Source: Alcaligenaceae bacterium SAGV5 (lineage in GTDB: Bacteria; Pseudomonadota; Gammaproteobacteria; Burkholderiales; Burkholderiaceae_B). Taken from it: a stretch of 64,000 nt of DNA. The notes under the pieces were generated by a model, which was not told where the DNA came from, made no database searches, and worked only from the letters and a program-made list of their open reading frames with translations. A program made the translations under genes and the position numbers. The DNA lies in NCBI GenBank assembly GCA_009360345.1, contig SPDP01000004.1, positions 248,001 to 312,000 of the forward strand, read 5' to 3'. Shown here in pieces: positions 47,051-54,806 of this stretch. Within the stretch, counting starts at the first letter, position 1, and each line of letters opens with the position of its first letter.

Positions 47051-48025
47051 TCATTCGACCGTGATGTGGTTGCGCTCGATCAGGGCCTTCCACATCGCGC
47101 GTTCCGCCTGCAATTGCTGGCTGAACCTGGCGGGCGTGTCCGAGACCGGGATGTAGCCTTGCTCGATCAGGCGCTGCTTGACCGAAGGTTCCTGCATGGC
47201 CTGGACCACGGTCTGGTTCATTTTCTGGACGATGGCATCGGGCGTGCCCGCGGGCGCCATGACGCTGAAGGATTGCGGCACGTCGGGCAGGCCCTTGTCG
47301 GTCCAGACCGGCAGCTTGGGAAACAGCGGCGACTTGCTGCTGATGGCGAGCGGGACGGCCTTGCCGGACTTGATGTGCGGAAGCACCGAGGCGACGTCCG
47401 ATTGCAGGAAGTCCAGGCGTCCGCCCAGGAAGTCCTGCATGGTCGGGGCCATGCCCTTGTACGGGACGTGGGTGAAGGCGGCGCCGGTCTTTTCTTCCAT
47501 GACCTTCACGCCCAGGAAGGTGGGCGAACCATGGCCGGCCGACCCGAACGCCAGTTTGCCGGGTTCGTTCTTGCCGGCGGCCAGCAGGTCGTCCAGCGTC
47601 TTGAAGCGCGAGCCGGGCGGCACGACGTAGACCAGGGGCGCGTCCACGCCGCGGGCCACGGGCACGAGATCCTTTTCCGCGTCGTAGGGCAGGTTCTTGT
47701 ACAGGTAGGGATTGACGGCGATCGCCGGCGTGGCCGAGACCAGGAAGGTGTAGCCGTCGGCCGCGGCGCGTGCCACCGCCGCCGCGCCGATGTTGCCGCT
47801 GGCGCCGGGTTTGTTCTCGACCACGACGGTCTGCTTGAGCCCCTTGCCCACGCCTTCGGCCAGCAGCCGGGCATAGATGTCGGTGCCGCCGCCGGGCGAG
47901 GAGGGCACGACGAAGGTGATGGGCTTGGCGGGCCAGTTGTCGGCCGCGGAAGCGGCCAGCGCGAGCGACAGCGCGCCGGCGCCGCCGACCAGGGCCAGGC
48001 CGCGTGCAAGGGGGGTGGGGATCAT
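47051..48025 (-). CDS. Bug-family (TctC) periplasmic binding protein
   Basis: A 324-residue tripartite tricarboxylate transporter binding protein. It has a signal peptide (1-27, ending ASA), the NWPAKPITFVVPSSPGGGTDIYAR opening, VVENKPGASGNIGAAAVARAAADGYT, and HVPYKGMAPTMQDFLGG. No TctA/TctB membrane genes are nearby, the usual orphan state in Bordetella. Divergent from the class II aldolase gene, so a carboxylic acid related to that enzyme is a possible ligand. Confidence 0.93.
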   Translation of the reverse strand: MIPTPLARGLALVGGAGALSLALAASAADNWPAKPITFVVPSSPGGGTDIYARLLAEGVGKGLKQTVVVENKPGASGNIGAAAVARAAADGYTFLVSATPAIAVNPYLYKNLPYDAEKDLVPVARGVDAPLVYVVPPGSRFKTLDDLLAAGKNEPGKLAFGSAGHGSPTFLGVKVMEEKTGAAFTHVPYKGMAPTMQDFLGGRLDFLQSDVASVLPHIKSGKAVPLAISSKSPLFPKLPVWTDKGLPDVPQSFSVMAPAGTPDAIVQKMNQTVVQAMQEPSVKQRLIEQGYIPVSDTPARFSQQLQAERAMWKALIERNHITVE

Positions 48026-48185
48026 GGGTGTTTCCTCCGGATGTTCTCTTCTTGGTCCGAGTATTTCACAGGCCGGCCCGCAAGTCGGTCATGGAATCTG
48101 ATGTCAAAGATCAAATGAATTGATGATGCCTTCGGGTGCACAATACGCGCTCGACATACAAAGCGGAAAACGGGGGAGCATGCTC

Positions 48186-48899
48186 ATGAACGCAATCGTG
48201 CTGGAGGCGCGCCGTAACCTGGCGAGGGCCAACCGCATCCTTTACCTGAAAGGCATCGTCGACGGGTTCGGGCACGTCAGTTGCCGGCATCCCGAGATCG
48301 CGGGCCACTATCTGATTTCGTGCAACCGGGCGCCCAACCTCGTCAGGGAAGCGGACATCGTCGAACTGGACGCGGACTCGGACCCGGTGGGTGGCGACAC
48401 CCGGCGCCTGTACCTCGAACGCTTCATCCATGGCGAGATCTACCGCACCCGCCCCGACGTCCAGGCCGTGGTCCACAGCCATTCGGCGGCCATGATCACC
48501 ATCGCCGCCACCGACGTGGCGGTCAAGCCCATGTTCCACATGGCGGGGTTCCTGACGCGGACCGCGAAGTTCGACATCCGCGAGGCCACCGGCCGCGAGA
48601 CCGACATGCTGATAGGCGACCCCGACCTGGGCCGCCACCTGGCCGACACCCTGGGGCCCGCCAGCGCGGTGCTGATGGTCGGCCATGGATCGACCATGGT
48701 GGGGACCAGCCTGGAGGAGGCCATCTACCGGGCGGTCTATGCCGAGGTCAATGCGGGCATGCAGCTGGGAGCGATGCGGGTGTCGGACCGTGTGCGCTAC
48801 CTGTCCGAGACCGAGTCAGACCTTGCCACCGAGACCAACCGCGGCCAGCTCAAGCGGTGCTGGGACTTGTGGTGCGAGGAAGTGGACATCGATGCCTGA
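48186..48899 (+). CDS. Class II aldolase/adducin-family protein
   Basis: A 237-residue zinc-dependent class II aldolase-type protein. The metal-binding HSHSAAM segment lies near 98-104 and a HGSTMVGTSLEEAIYRAVYAEVNA helix follows; GHVSCRHPEIAGHYLISCNRAP is the N-terminal signature. Such proteins cleave sugar phosphates or decarboxylate hydroxy-aromatic acids, so the reaction cannot be fixed. I use ATG 48186, 8 bases after GGGGGAG; ATG 48180 is too close. Divergent from a Bug gene. Confidence 0.87.
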   Translation: MNAIVLEARRNLARANRILYLKGIVDGFGHVSCRHPEIAGHYLISCNRAPNLVREADIVELDADSDPVGGDTRRLYLERFIHGEIYRTRPDVQAVVHSHSAAMITIAATDVAVKPMFHMAGFLTRTAKFDIREATGRETDMLIGDPDLGRHLADTLGPASAVLMVGHGSTMVGTSLEEAIYRAVYAEVNAGMQLGAMRVSDRVRYLSETESDLATETNRGQLKRCWDLWCEEVDIDA

Positions 48900-49002
48900 T
48901 CCGTGCGCGGCGCTACGCGGGCGCCGCCGTCGGTGGTATCGTGCGATCCGGGCGGCCCACGGGCCGCCACACAATAAATAAACAAGGCAAGGGGACATCG
49001 CC

Positions 49003-49422
49003 ATGAAACGGATCGTGGGAGGACTGGCCGCGCTGGTATTGGCGCTGGCCGGAGGGGCAGGCATGGCGGCGGAATCGCCCGGCGTGCAGGTCGAGAAACT
49101 GATGGAGAGCGGCGCTTCGTGGGATGGCCGTCCCTATGTGGCCTATCCGTCGGGCGCGCCGATGCTGACCGTGCTCAGGATCTCCATACCCGCGCACAGC
49201 GCGCTGCCCTGGCATACCCATCCCATCCCGAATGCGGCCTACGTGCTGTCGGGCGAACTCACGGTCGAGAAAAAGGAAACCGGCGAGACGCGCCTGCTCA
49301 AGCAGGGCGACGTCCTGCCGGAAATGGTGGGCGAATATCACCGCGGCGTGACCGGCGACCAGGGGGTGGTGCTGATCGTGTTCTATGCCGGCAGCCGCGG
49401 CCTGCCGCTGTCGCAGCAGTAA
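49003..49422 (+). CDS. Exported cupin-domain protein
   Basis: A 139-residue protein with a signal peptide (1-22, ending GMAA) and one cupin barrel. Motif 1 is LPWHTHPIPNAAYVLSGELTVE (two His and following residues as metal ligands). Motif 2 is GDVLPEMVGEYHRG. Periplasmic; likely binds a metal, with no substrate known. It lies 103 bases after the aldolase gene and converges with the FAH-family gene, leaving 6 bases between them. Confidence 0.88.
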   Translation: MKRIVGGLAALVLALAGGAGMAAESPGVQVEKLMESGASWDGRPYVAYPSGAPMLTVLRISIPAHSALPWHTHPIPNAAYVLSGELTVEKKETGETRLLKQGDVLPEMVGEYHRGVTGDQGVVLIVFYAGSRGLPLSQQ

Positions 49423-49428
49423 GGGGCG

Positions 49429-50403
49429 TCAACCTGCCTGCACCGGATTGCTGAGCGTGCCTATCCCCGCCACGGTGACGCTGACGGGGCCGCCGATCTT
49501 GCTGAGGTCGGCGTTCTGGACGGCCCGGCCGGGCTTGCCGCCCGAGGCCAGTGCCGTGCCCATCGACACCACGTCGCCCGGCACCAGCGTCATGTAGCTG
49601 GAGACGAAGGCCAGGACCTCGGGCAGCTTGTGGAAGAGGTTCGCCGTGTTGTCGCTGGCGTACTGTTCTTCGCGGACGTGGCACGAGATGTCCAGCGCGT
49701 GCGGATTCGGGATCTCGTCGCGGGTGACGATCCACGGGCCCAGCGGGGAGAACGTGTCCGAGCCCTTGTAGCGGCCGCTGTACGAGACGTGGCTTTCGAC
49801 ATAGCGGATGCCTTCGCCTTCCAGCGCCGGATGGATGGCGCGGTAGTGGAAGCTGTCCTCGTCGCGCATGGTGGGCGAGGTCAGGTCGTTGTGGATGGTG
49901 TAGCCGAAGACGTGGTCATAGGCGTCGGCCGCGTCGATGTCGCGCGCCAGCTTGCCGATCACGACCGCCAGTTCGGGCTCCGGATGCACGCGGCCGTAGT
50001 GGGGCTTCAGGCGCACCGGTTCGCCGTGGCCGACCAGCGCCGACCAGGGCTTGGTGAAGATCGCCGGATGTTTGGGGCCCTTGACGATGCGGTCGGTGTT
50101 GGCGCTGTTGTTCAGGGCCAGGCAGCACAGCTTCGAGGGCCGCGGCACGGCGGGAAGGAAACGGACCGTGTCCATGGGCAGGCGCGGCAGGTTGGACTGG
50201 CCGAGCGCGGCATGCACCTGCCGGAGCTGTTCCCAGAAATCGGGGCCGGCTTCGATCAGCCGGTGCATGTCGAGCGGGCCCGAGAAGCCGGGCGCGAATT
50301 GGCGGCAGGCGGTTTCGGCGTCGACCAGTTCGGAGTCGGAGATCACGAATCCGACGCGCGCGGTGTCGGGCCGGTCGAAAGTGGCGTAGCTGGCGAGTTT
50401 CAA
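49429..50403 (-). CDS. Fumarylacetoacetate hydrolase-family protein
   Basis: A 324-residue cytoplasmic FAH-fold enzyme. An N-terminal domain precedes the catalytic core: HPEPELAVVIGKLARDI (metal-binding Glu pair), GYTIHNDLTSPTMRDED, DISCHVREEQYASDNTANL, and LVPGDVVSMGTALASGGKPG. It probably hydrolyses or decarboxylates a diketo acid from aromatic breakdown. It lies 129 bases downstream of the IclR gene on the same strand. Substrate unassigned. Confidence 0.92.
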   Translation of the reverse strand: MKLASYATFDRPDTARVGFVISDSELVDAETACRQFAPGFSGPLDMHRLIEAGPDFWEQLRQVHAALGQSNLPRLPMDTVRFLPAVPRPSKLCCLALNNSANTDRIVKGPKHPAIFTKPWSALVGHGEPVRLKPHYGRVHPEPELAVVIGKLARDIDAADAYDHVFGYTIHNDLTSPTMRDEDSFHYRAIHPALEGEGIRYVESHVSYSGRYKGSDTFSPLGPWIVTRDEIPNPHALDISCHVREEQYASDNTANLFHKLPEVLAFVSSYMTLVPGDVVSMGTALASGGKPGRAVQNADLSKIGGPVSVTVAGIGTLSNPVQAG

Positions 50404-50532
50404 GCGAGGCTCCAGTCCTGATGGAAAGTGGGAGCGAGGCGGCGCATGGGCCGCCTCGCGGCACGACAGCTTAAGTCCGCTTGGCGGCGGTGCAGAACCG
50501 CGTCGCCGTGTCTTTCCGTGTGGCGGAACGCG

Positions 50533-51309
50533 TCAGCCTTGCGCCAGCCGCGCGCCGACGGCGGCGCAGATTTCCTGGCGGGTCCGGTCGAGTTGCTCCA
50601 CGCACTCGCGCAGGCGCTCCGGGGTCAGCAGCGCGCCGAAGGTGGTCAGCGACAGCACGCCCAGCACGCGTTCGCCGTGGGCCAGCGGCACCGCCAGCGT
50701 GGTGCTCGAACCGCGGCCCTGGCCCTTGCGCAGGCCGTAGCCGCGCCGTCGCGTGATGGCCAGTTGGTGCTGGATGTCCTGTTCCACCGCCGGCCACAGG
50801 CCCGGTTCGGGCAGCGAGGCTTGCATCCATTGCAGCAGGCGGTCGCGTTCGGCCTGGCCGCAATAGGCCAGATAGGCCTGCCCCATGCCGGAATGCACGA
50901 GGCCGTGGACATGGCCGACCGTGGTGTGCTCGGACCCGATGGGGCTGTAGGGCATGGAGCTGTAGCGCACGACGATATGGCCACGGTCCAGGGTGCCCAG
51001 GGCCAGCGGCAGGCCGGTGGCGCGCGTGCTCTTGAGCACGATGGGGGCGCCGACCTCCACCACCAGCTCGGGTTCGGAAAAACCCTCGCTCAGGCACAGG
51101 ACCTTCTCGGTCAGCGTATACGTGCCCTTGACCACGTCCGCACGCACGTATCCCTCGCTCTTGAGCGTCGCCAGCAGGCGGTGGATGGTGGACTTGGGCA
51201 GCCCGGTGGCCTGGTGCAGGGACTGGAGCGAGCTCTGCGGCTGATGATTCAGCGCCCGCAGGATGTTCAGCGCCCGGACTACCGGCCCGATAGCGTTCGT
51301 TTCGGACAT
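50533..51309 (-). CDS. IclR-family regulator
   Basis: A 258-residue IclR protein. The winged HTH is at about 8-70 (VVRALNILRALNHQ; ATGLPKSTIHRLLATLKSEGYV) and the GAF-like effector domain ends RQEICAAVGARLAQG. Start MSETN at 51309. Divergent from the Bug pair at 51497 and upstream of the FAH-family gene, so it probably controls one or both. Confidence 0.92.
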   Translation of the reverse strand: MSETNAIGPVVRALNILRALNHQPQSSLQSLHQATGLPKSTIHRLLATLKSEGYVRADVVKGTYTLTEKVLCLSEGFSEPELVVEVGAPIVLKSTRATGLPLALGTLDRGHIVVRYSSMPYSPIGSEHTTVGHVHGLVHSGMGQAYLAYCGQAERDRLLQWMQASLPEPGLWPAVEQDIQHQLAITRRRGYGLRKGQGRGSSTTLAVPLAHGERVLGVLSLTTFGALLTPERLRECVEQLDRTRQEICAAVGARLAQG

Positions 51310-51496
51310 GCCTGCCGTTTCCTCCGTGAGCCTGGCCGCTTCGATCATAGCGCCGGGCCGGCCATTGCCGAGACCAGCCCGTTCCGTACTACGGAATGCC
51401 CGCGCGCGGAGTGGCGTCCGTGGCCGGGGGGCGCTCCTATACTGCGCCCCGGCGACCCCACAGAGGGAAGCGACCCTGAAGACTGAAGGAGACCCG

Positions 51497-52486
51497 ATGG
51501 GGACTTGCACCTTATCCCGACGCGCCATGCTGGCGCTTGCCGCCGGCTCGATGCTGCGTCCGGTTGCCGCCGCCACCGGCGCGGCCTCCGGCTATCCGGG
51601 CCGTCCGGTGCGGCTGATCTCGTCGTTCGCTGCGGGCGGTACCACCGACATCCTCGCGCGCCTGGTGGGCAAGCAGTTGTTTCCGGCGGCGGGGCAGGCC
51701 GTCGTGGTCGAGAATCTTCCCGGGGCGGGCGGAACGATAGGCGCGGCGGCCGTCGCGCGCGCGCCGGCCGACGGCTACACGCTCGAGATGGGCGGCGTGT
51801 CCACCCACGCGATGGCCGGCGCGCTGTACAAGCAGTTGCCGTTCGATCCGGTGGGGTCTTTCGAACCGGTGTCCATGCTGGTCTACGCGACCACCGCGAT
51901 CGCCGTGCCCGCCTCGTCGCCGTTCCGGGACCTGTCGTCCCTGATCGCGCATGCCCGCGCGAATCCCGGCAAGATCACCTATGGCTCGGGCGGGATCGGC
52001 AGCATCAATCATCTGGCCCTGGCCTCGCTGGCGAGCACGGTAGGCATCGACCTGCTGCACGTGCCGTACAAGGGCGGCGGGCCGGCGGTGACCTCGCTCC
52101 TGCAGGGCGAGACCCAGTTGTTCGCGGGCGGCAGTTCGCTGCTGCTGCCGCATGTGCGGGCCGGCAAGCTGCGGATATTGGCCGTGACCGAAGACAAGCG
52201 AGCCCGCGTCCTGCCCGACGTCCCCACGGTGGGCGAGACGGTGCGCGGGTTCCGCGTGGTCAATTGGTACGGCGTGCTCGCGCCCCGGGGCCTCGCTCCC
52301 GAGGTCCGGGAGACGTTGTGGCGCGAACTCGACCGCGTCATGCGCCTGCCCGAAGTCGAGCGCCAGCTCGATTCGATGGGCCTGGAGTATCCGGGCATGT
52401 CGTCGGCCGCGTTCAAGACCGCCCTGGCCGAAGACAAGGACCGCTGGGGGCGCACCATCCGGGAACTGGGCATCCTGCCCGAATAG
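51497..52486 (+). CDS. Bug-family (TctC) periplasmic binding protein
   Basis: A 329-residue binding protein. Its leader carries RR (LSRRAMLALAAGSML), which could be read as Tat or Sec. Then YPGRPVRLISSFAAGGTTDILAR, VVENLPGAGGTIGAAAVARAPADGYT, and HVPYKGGGPAVTSLLQGE. AAGGAGA precedes ATG 51497. The next Bug gene follows after 9 bases. Divergent from the IclR gene. Ligand unknown, likely an aromatic or dicarboxylic acid. Confidence 0.93.
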   Translation: MGTCTLSRRAMLALAAGSMLRPVAAATGAASGYPGRPVRLISSFAAGGTTDILARLVGKQLFPAAGQAVVVENLPGAGGTIGAAAVARAPADGYTLEMGGVSTHAMAGALYKQLPFDPVGSFEPVSMLVYATTAIAVPASSPFRDLSSLIAHARANPGKITYGSGGIGSINHLALASLASTVGIDLLHVPYKGGGPAVTSLLQGETQLFAGGSSLLLPHVRAGKLRILAVTEDKRARVLPDVPTVGETVRGFRVVNWYGVLAPRGLAPEVRETLWRELDRVMRLPEVERQLDSMGLEYPGMSSAAFKTALAEDKDRWGRTIRELGILPE

Positions 52487-52495
52487 GAGATCGAT

Positions 52496-53467
52496 ATGCG
52501 GACCATTCTGCTCGCCGTCCTGGGGACGGCCATGTTGTCCACGTCGCCCGCGTTGCGGGCGCAGGAGCCGGCCTATCCGGCGCGGCCGATCCGGCTCATC
52601 GTGGCGTTCGGGCCCGGCAGCGTGAACGACGCGATGGCCAGGGAACTGGCCAAGACCCTGTACGCCGAACTGGGCCAGCCGGTGATCGTCGAGAACAAGC
52701 CCGGCGCGGGCGGCGTGGTCGGCACTGACTATGTCGCCAAGGCGGCCCCCGACGGCTATACCCTGGGCTTCGGCACCAGCTCGCAGCTGGTCATGAACGT
52801 CGGGCTGCAGAAATCGCTGCCGTTCGACGTGGAGCGAGACCTGGCGCCCATTGGCCTGGTCTCGCGCACGCCGCTGGCGCTGGCGGTGCCGACGGGCGGG
52901 GCGGGTTCGCTGGCCGATCTGGTCAAGCAGGCCAAGGGGCGTTCGCAGTCGATGACGTATTCGTCCAGCGGCGTGGGCTCGATCAATCACATCGCCGGCG
53001 CCGCGTTCGCGCGCGCCGCCGGCATCGACCTGATGCACGTGCCGTACAAGGGCGCGGCCGTGGCCGCCGCCGACCTGGCCGCGGGCCGGGTCGACATGAT
53101 GCTGGTGACGCTGCCCAGCATGGCGGGACTGGTGGAGCAGGGGAAGGTCAAGGTGCTGGCCAACGGCATCGACCGGCGCGGCGCCTCGACGCCCAATGTT
53201 CCGACGTTCGCCCAGGCCGGCTTGCCGGCCTTCAAGGGCTACACGTGGAACAACGTATTCGCCCCCGCGGGCACGCCCGCCGCGATCATCGCCAGGCTCA
53301 ACGCCGCGCTGAACCGTGTCCTGGCCGACCCGCAGGTCGTCCAGTTCGCCCAGCGCCAGACGGCCGAGATCATGGCGCCTTCCACGCCGGCGCAGGCCCT
53401 GGCGTTCGAGCAGGGCGAGCGCGCGACCTGGGTGCCGTTCATCCGCAGCCTGGGCATCGAGCCCTGA
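52496..53467 (+). CDS. Bug-family (TctC) periplasmic binding protein
   Basis: A 323-residue paralogue of the preceding gene. Signal peptide 1-22 (ending LRAQ), then YPARPIRLIVAFGPGSVNDAMAR, VIVENKPGAGGVVGTDYVAKAAPDGYT, and HVPYKGAAVAAADLAAGRVD. In the first motif GPGSVND replaces the commoner SPGGGTD, which points to a changed ligand. Convergent with the exported hydrolase, with 4 bases between stops. Confidence 0.93.
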   Translation: MRTILLAVLGTAMLSTSPALRAQEPAYPARPIRLIVAFGPGSVNDAMARELAKTLYAELGQPVIVENKPGAGGVVGTDYVAKAAPDGYTLGFGTSSQLVMNVGLQKSLPFDVERDLAPIGLVSRTPLALAVPTGGAGSLADLVKQAKGRSQSMTYSSSGVGSINHIAGAAFARAAGIDLMHVPYKGAAVAAADLAAGRVDMMLVTLPSMAGLVEQGKVKVLANGIDRRGASTPNVPTFAQAGLPAFKGYTWNNVFAPAGTPAAIIARLNAALNRVLADPQVVQFAQRQTAEIMAPSTPAQALAFEQGERATWVPFIRSLGIEP

Positions 53468-53471
53468 GGAC

Positions 53472-54806
53472 TCAGCGCGGCGGAACCCGCGAGGACAGCG
53501 GCGGCGGCTGGTAGCCGACCTGGATGCGGCAGGTCTGCTTGCCGCCGTCGCCGTAGTCCCGTTCATAGCCCTTGCACAGCTGGGCAACTTTCGCGGGCGT
53601 CGGCTTTTCCCCTTTGTCCACCCAATCCATCAACGCGGTGAACACGGCGGGATACTGGGGCTCGCTCAGGTAGCTGTGTTCGGCGTCGTCCGAGAATGTC
53701 TGTACCAGCCGGTCGCCGCTGCCCGCGCGGTCGACGATCTCGCGGTAGGCCGATTCGAGTTCGACGAAGGCGGTCGGGTCGTGGATGGCGTGCAGGGTCA
53801 GCACGGGCATCGCGAGCCTGCCCGTGGGCGTGCTGTCCACCATGAGGCGGCCGACGGCCAAAGGATCCGCGCGATAGCGGGCCACGCCGGCGTTCAGCGC
53901 GGCGTCGTCGGAGGAGCCGCCGTAGACCACCTTCTCGTTGCCGAAGGGGTTGCGGCCGTCCAGCCGTTCCTGCGTCAGATCGCGGAACAGCCAGGTGGCC
54001 CAGTTCATGTTGGACACGAAGGTGCGTTCGGGAATCTTCACGACCGACAGGATGGTCTTGAGCCTGGCCGCCTGTTCGGCGCTGCGCTGCGCCGCCGGCA
54101 GGCCGACTCCCGTGCACGTCTTGATGCGCGCCGCCAGCTCCGCGCGGGTCAGCGGAGAGTCCTTGGGCAGGCCCATCCACAGCGGATACTGGGGTTCGTC
54201 GGGACGTGGATGGTTGCGGCAGACGTACTGGTAGACCACACGCAGGTCCAGGCGGAAATCGTAGGCGGTATCGCCCCCGCCCAGTACGCCGCTGGTCAGC
54301 AGCACGGCATCGTAGGGGCCGGGGCGGCCTTCGACGATGCCATACAGATCGGCCGCCTTGGACGCCACGCCGCCGCCGTAGCTCTGGCCGTGCAGCAGGG
54401 TTCGGCGGGGCTGGCCGAATTGCCGTACGAACAGGCGGCGCAGGCGCTCGGTGTCCTCGGCCGCCATGGTGACGCCATAGCCGCCGCGGCGGTAGGACGA
54501 GCCGGCCCAGGCATAGCCCGCCTTCACGGTCACCGCCCAGCGGCTCAGGTCTTCCTGGCTGCGCTTCAGGGTCGACGGGCCCAGGTCGGGGCCGCCGTGG
54601 GCGTGCATGACCAGCACCCGGTTCCAGTCGCGGGGAATCGCGATCCAGTAGTAGGCGCCTTCGCTGTCCTGTCCGTTATAGCAGCGCGCGTCGGCGGGGA
54701 CGTCCTTGGGGCAGGGGGCCGGCCGGGCACGATCGGTCGCGGCATGGGCCGTGGCGGCGGCCAGCGCCAGCGCGGCCAACAAAGAGAGTCGGGTCAGGGT
54801 TTTCAA
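53472..54806 (-). CDS. Exported alpha/beta hydrolase (prolyl-peptidase/esterase-like)
   Basis: A 444-residue secreted hydrolase. Signal peptide about 1-22 (LSLLAALALAAATAHA), then HAHGGPDLG as oxyanion segment and LLHGQSYGGGVASKAADLYG with the nucleophile Ser. The Asp is probably in LHAIHDPTAFVE and the His in DDAEHSYLSE. The start is a TTG at 54806 that overlaps the tannase-like gene's stop (TTGA), preceded by GGAGT. Three cysteines in the C-terminal half could form disulphides. Translational coupling suggests it works on the same ester substrates as its neighbour. Confidence 0.85.
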   Translation of the reverse strand: MKTLTRLSLLAALALAAATAHAATDRARPAPCPKDVPADARCYNGQDSEGAYYWIAIPRDWNRVLVMHAHGGPDLGPSTLKRSQEDLSRWAVTVKAGYAWAGSSYRRGGYGVTMAAEDTERLRRLFVRQFGQPRRTLLHGQSYGGGVASKAADLYGIVEGRPGPYDAVLLTSGVLGGGDTAYDFRLDLRVVYQYVCRNHPRPDEPQYPLWMGLPKDSPLTRAELAARIKTCTGVGLPAAQRSAEQAARLKTILSVVKIPERTFVSNMNWATWLFRDLTQERLDGRNPFGNEKVVYGGSSDDAALNAGVARYRADPLAVGRLMVDSTPTGRLAMPVLTLHAIHDPTAFVELESAYREIVDRAGSGDRLVQTFSDDAEHSYLSEPQYPAVFTALMDWVDKGEKPTPAKVAQLCKGYERDYGDGGKQTCRIQVGYQPPPLSSRVPPR

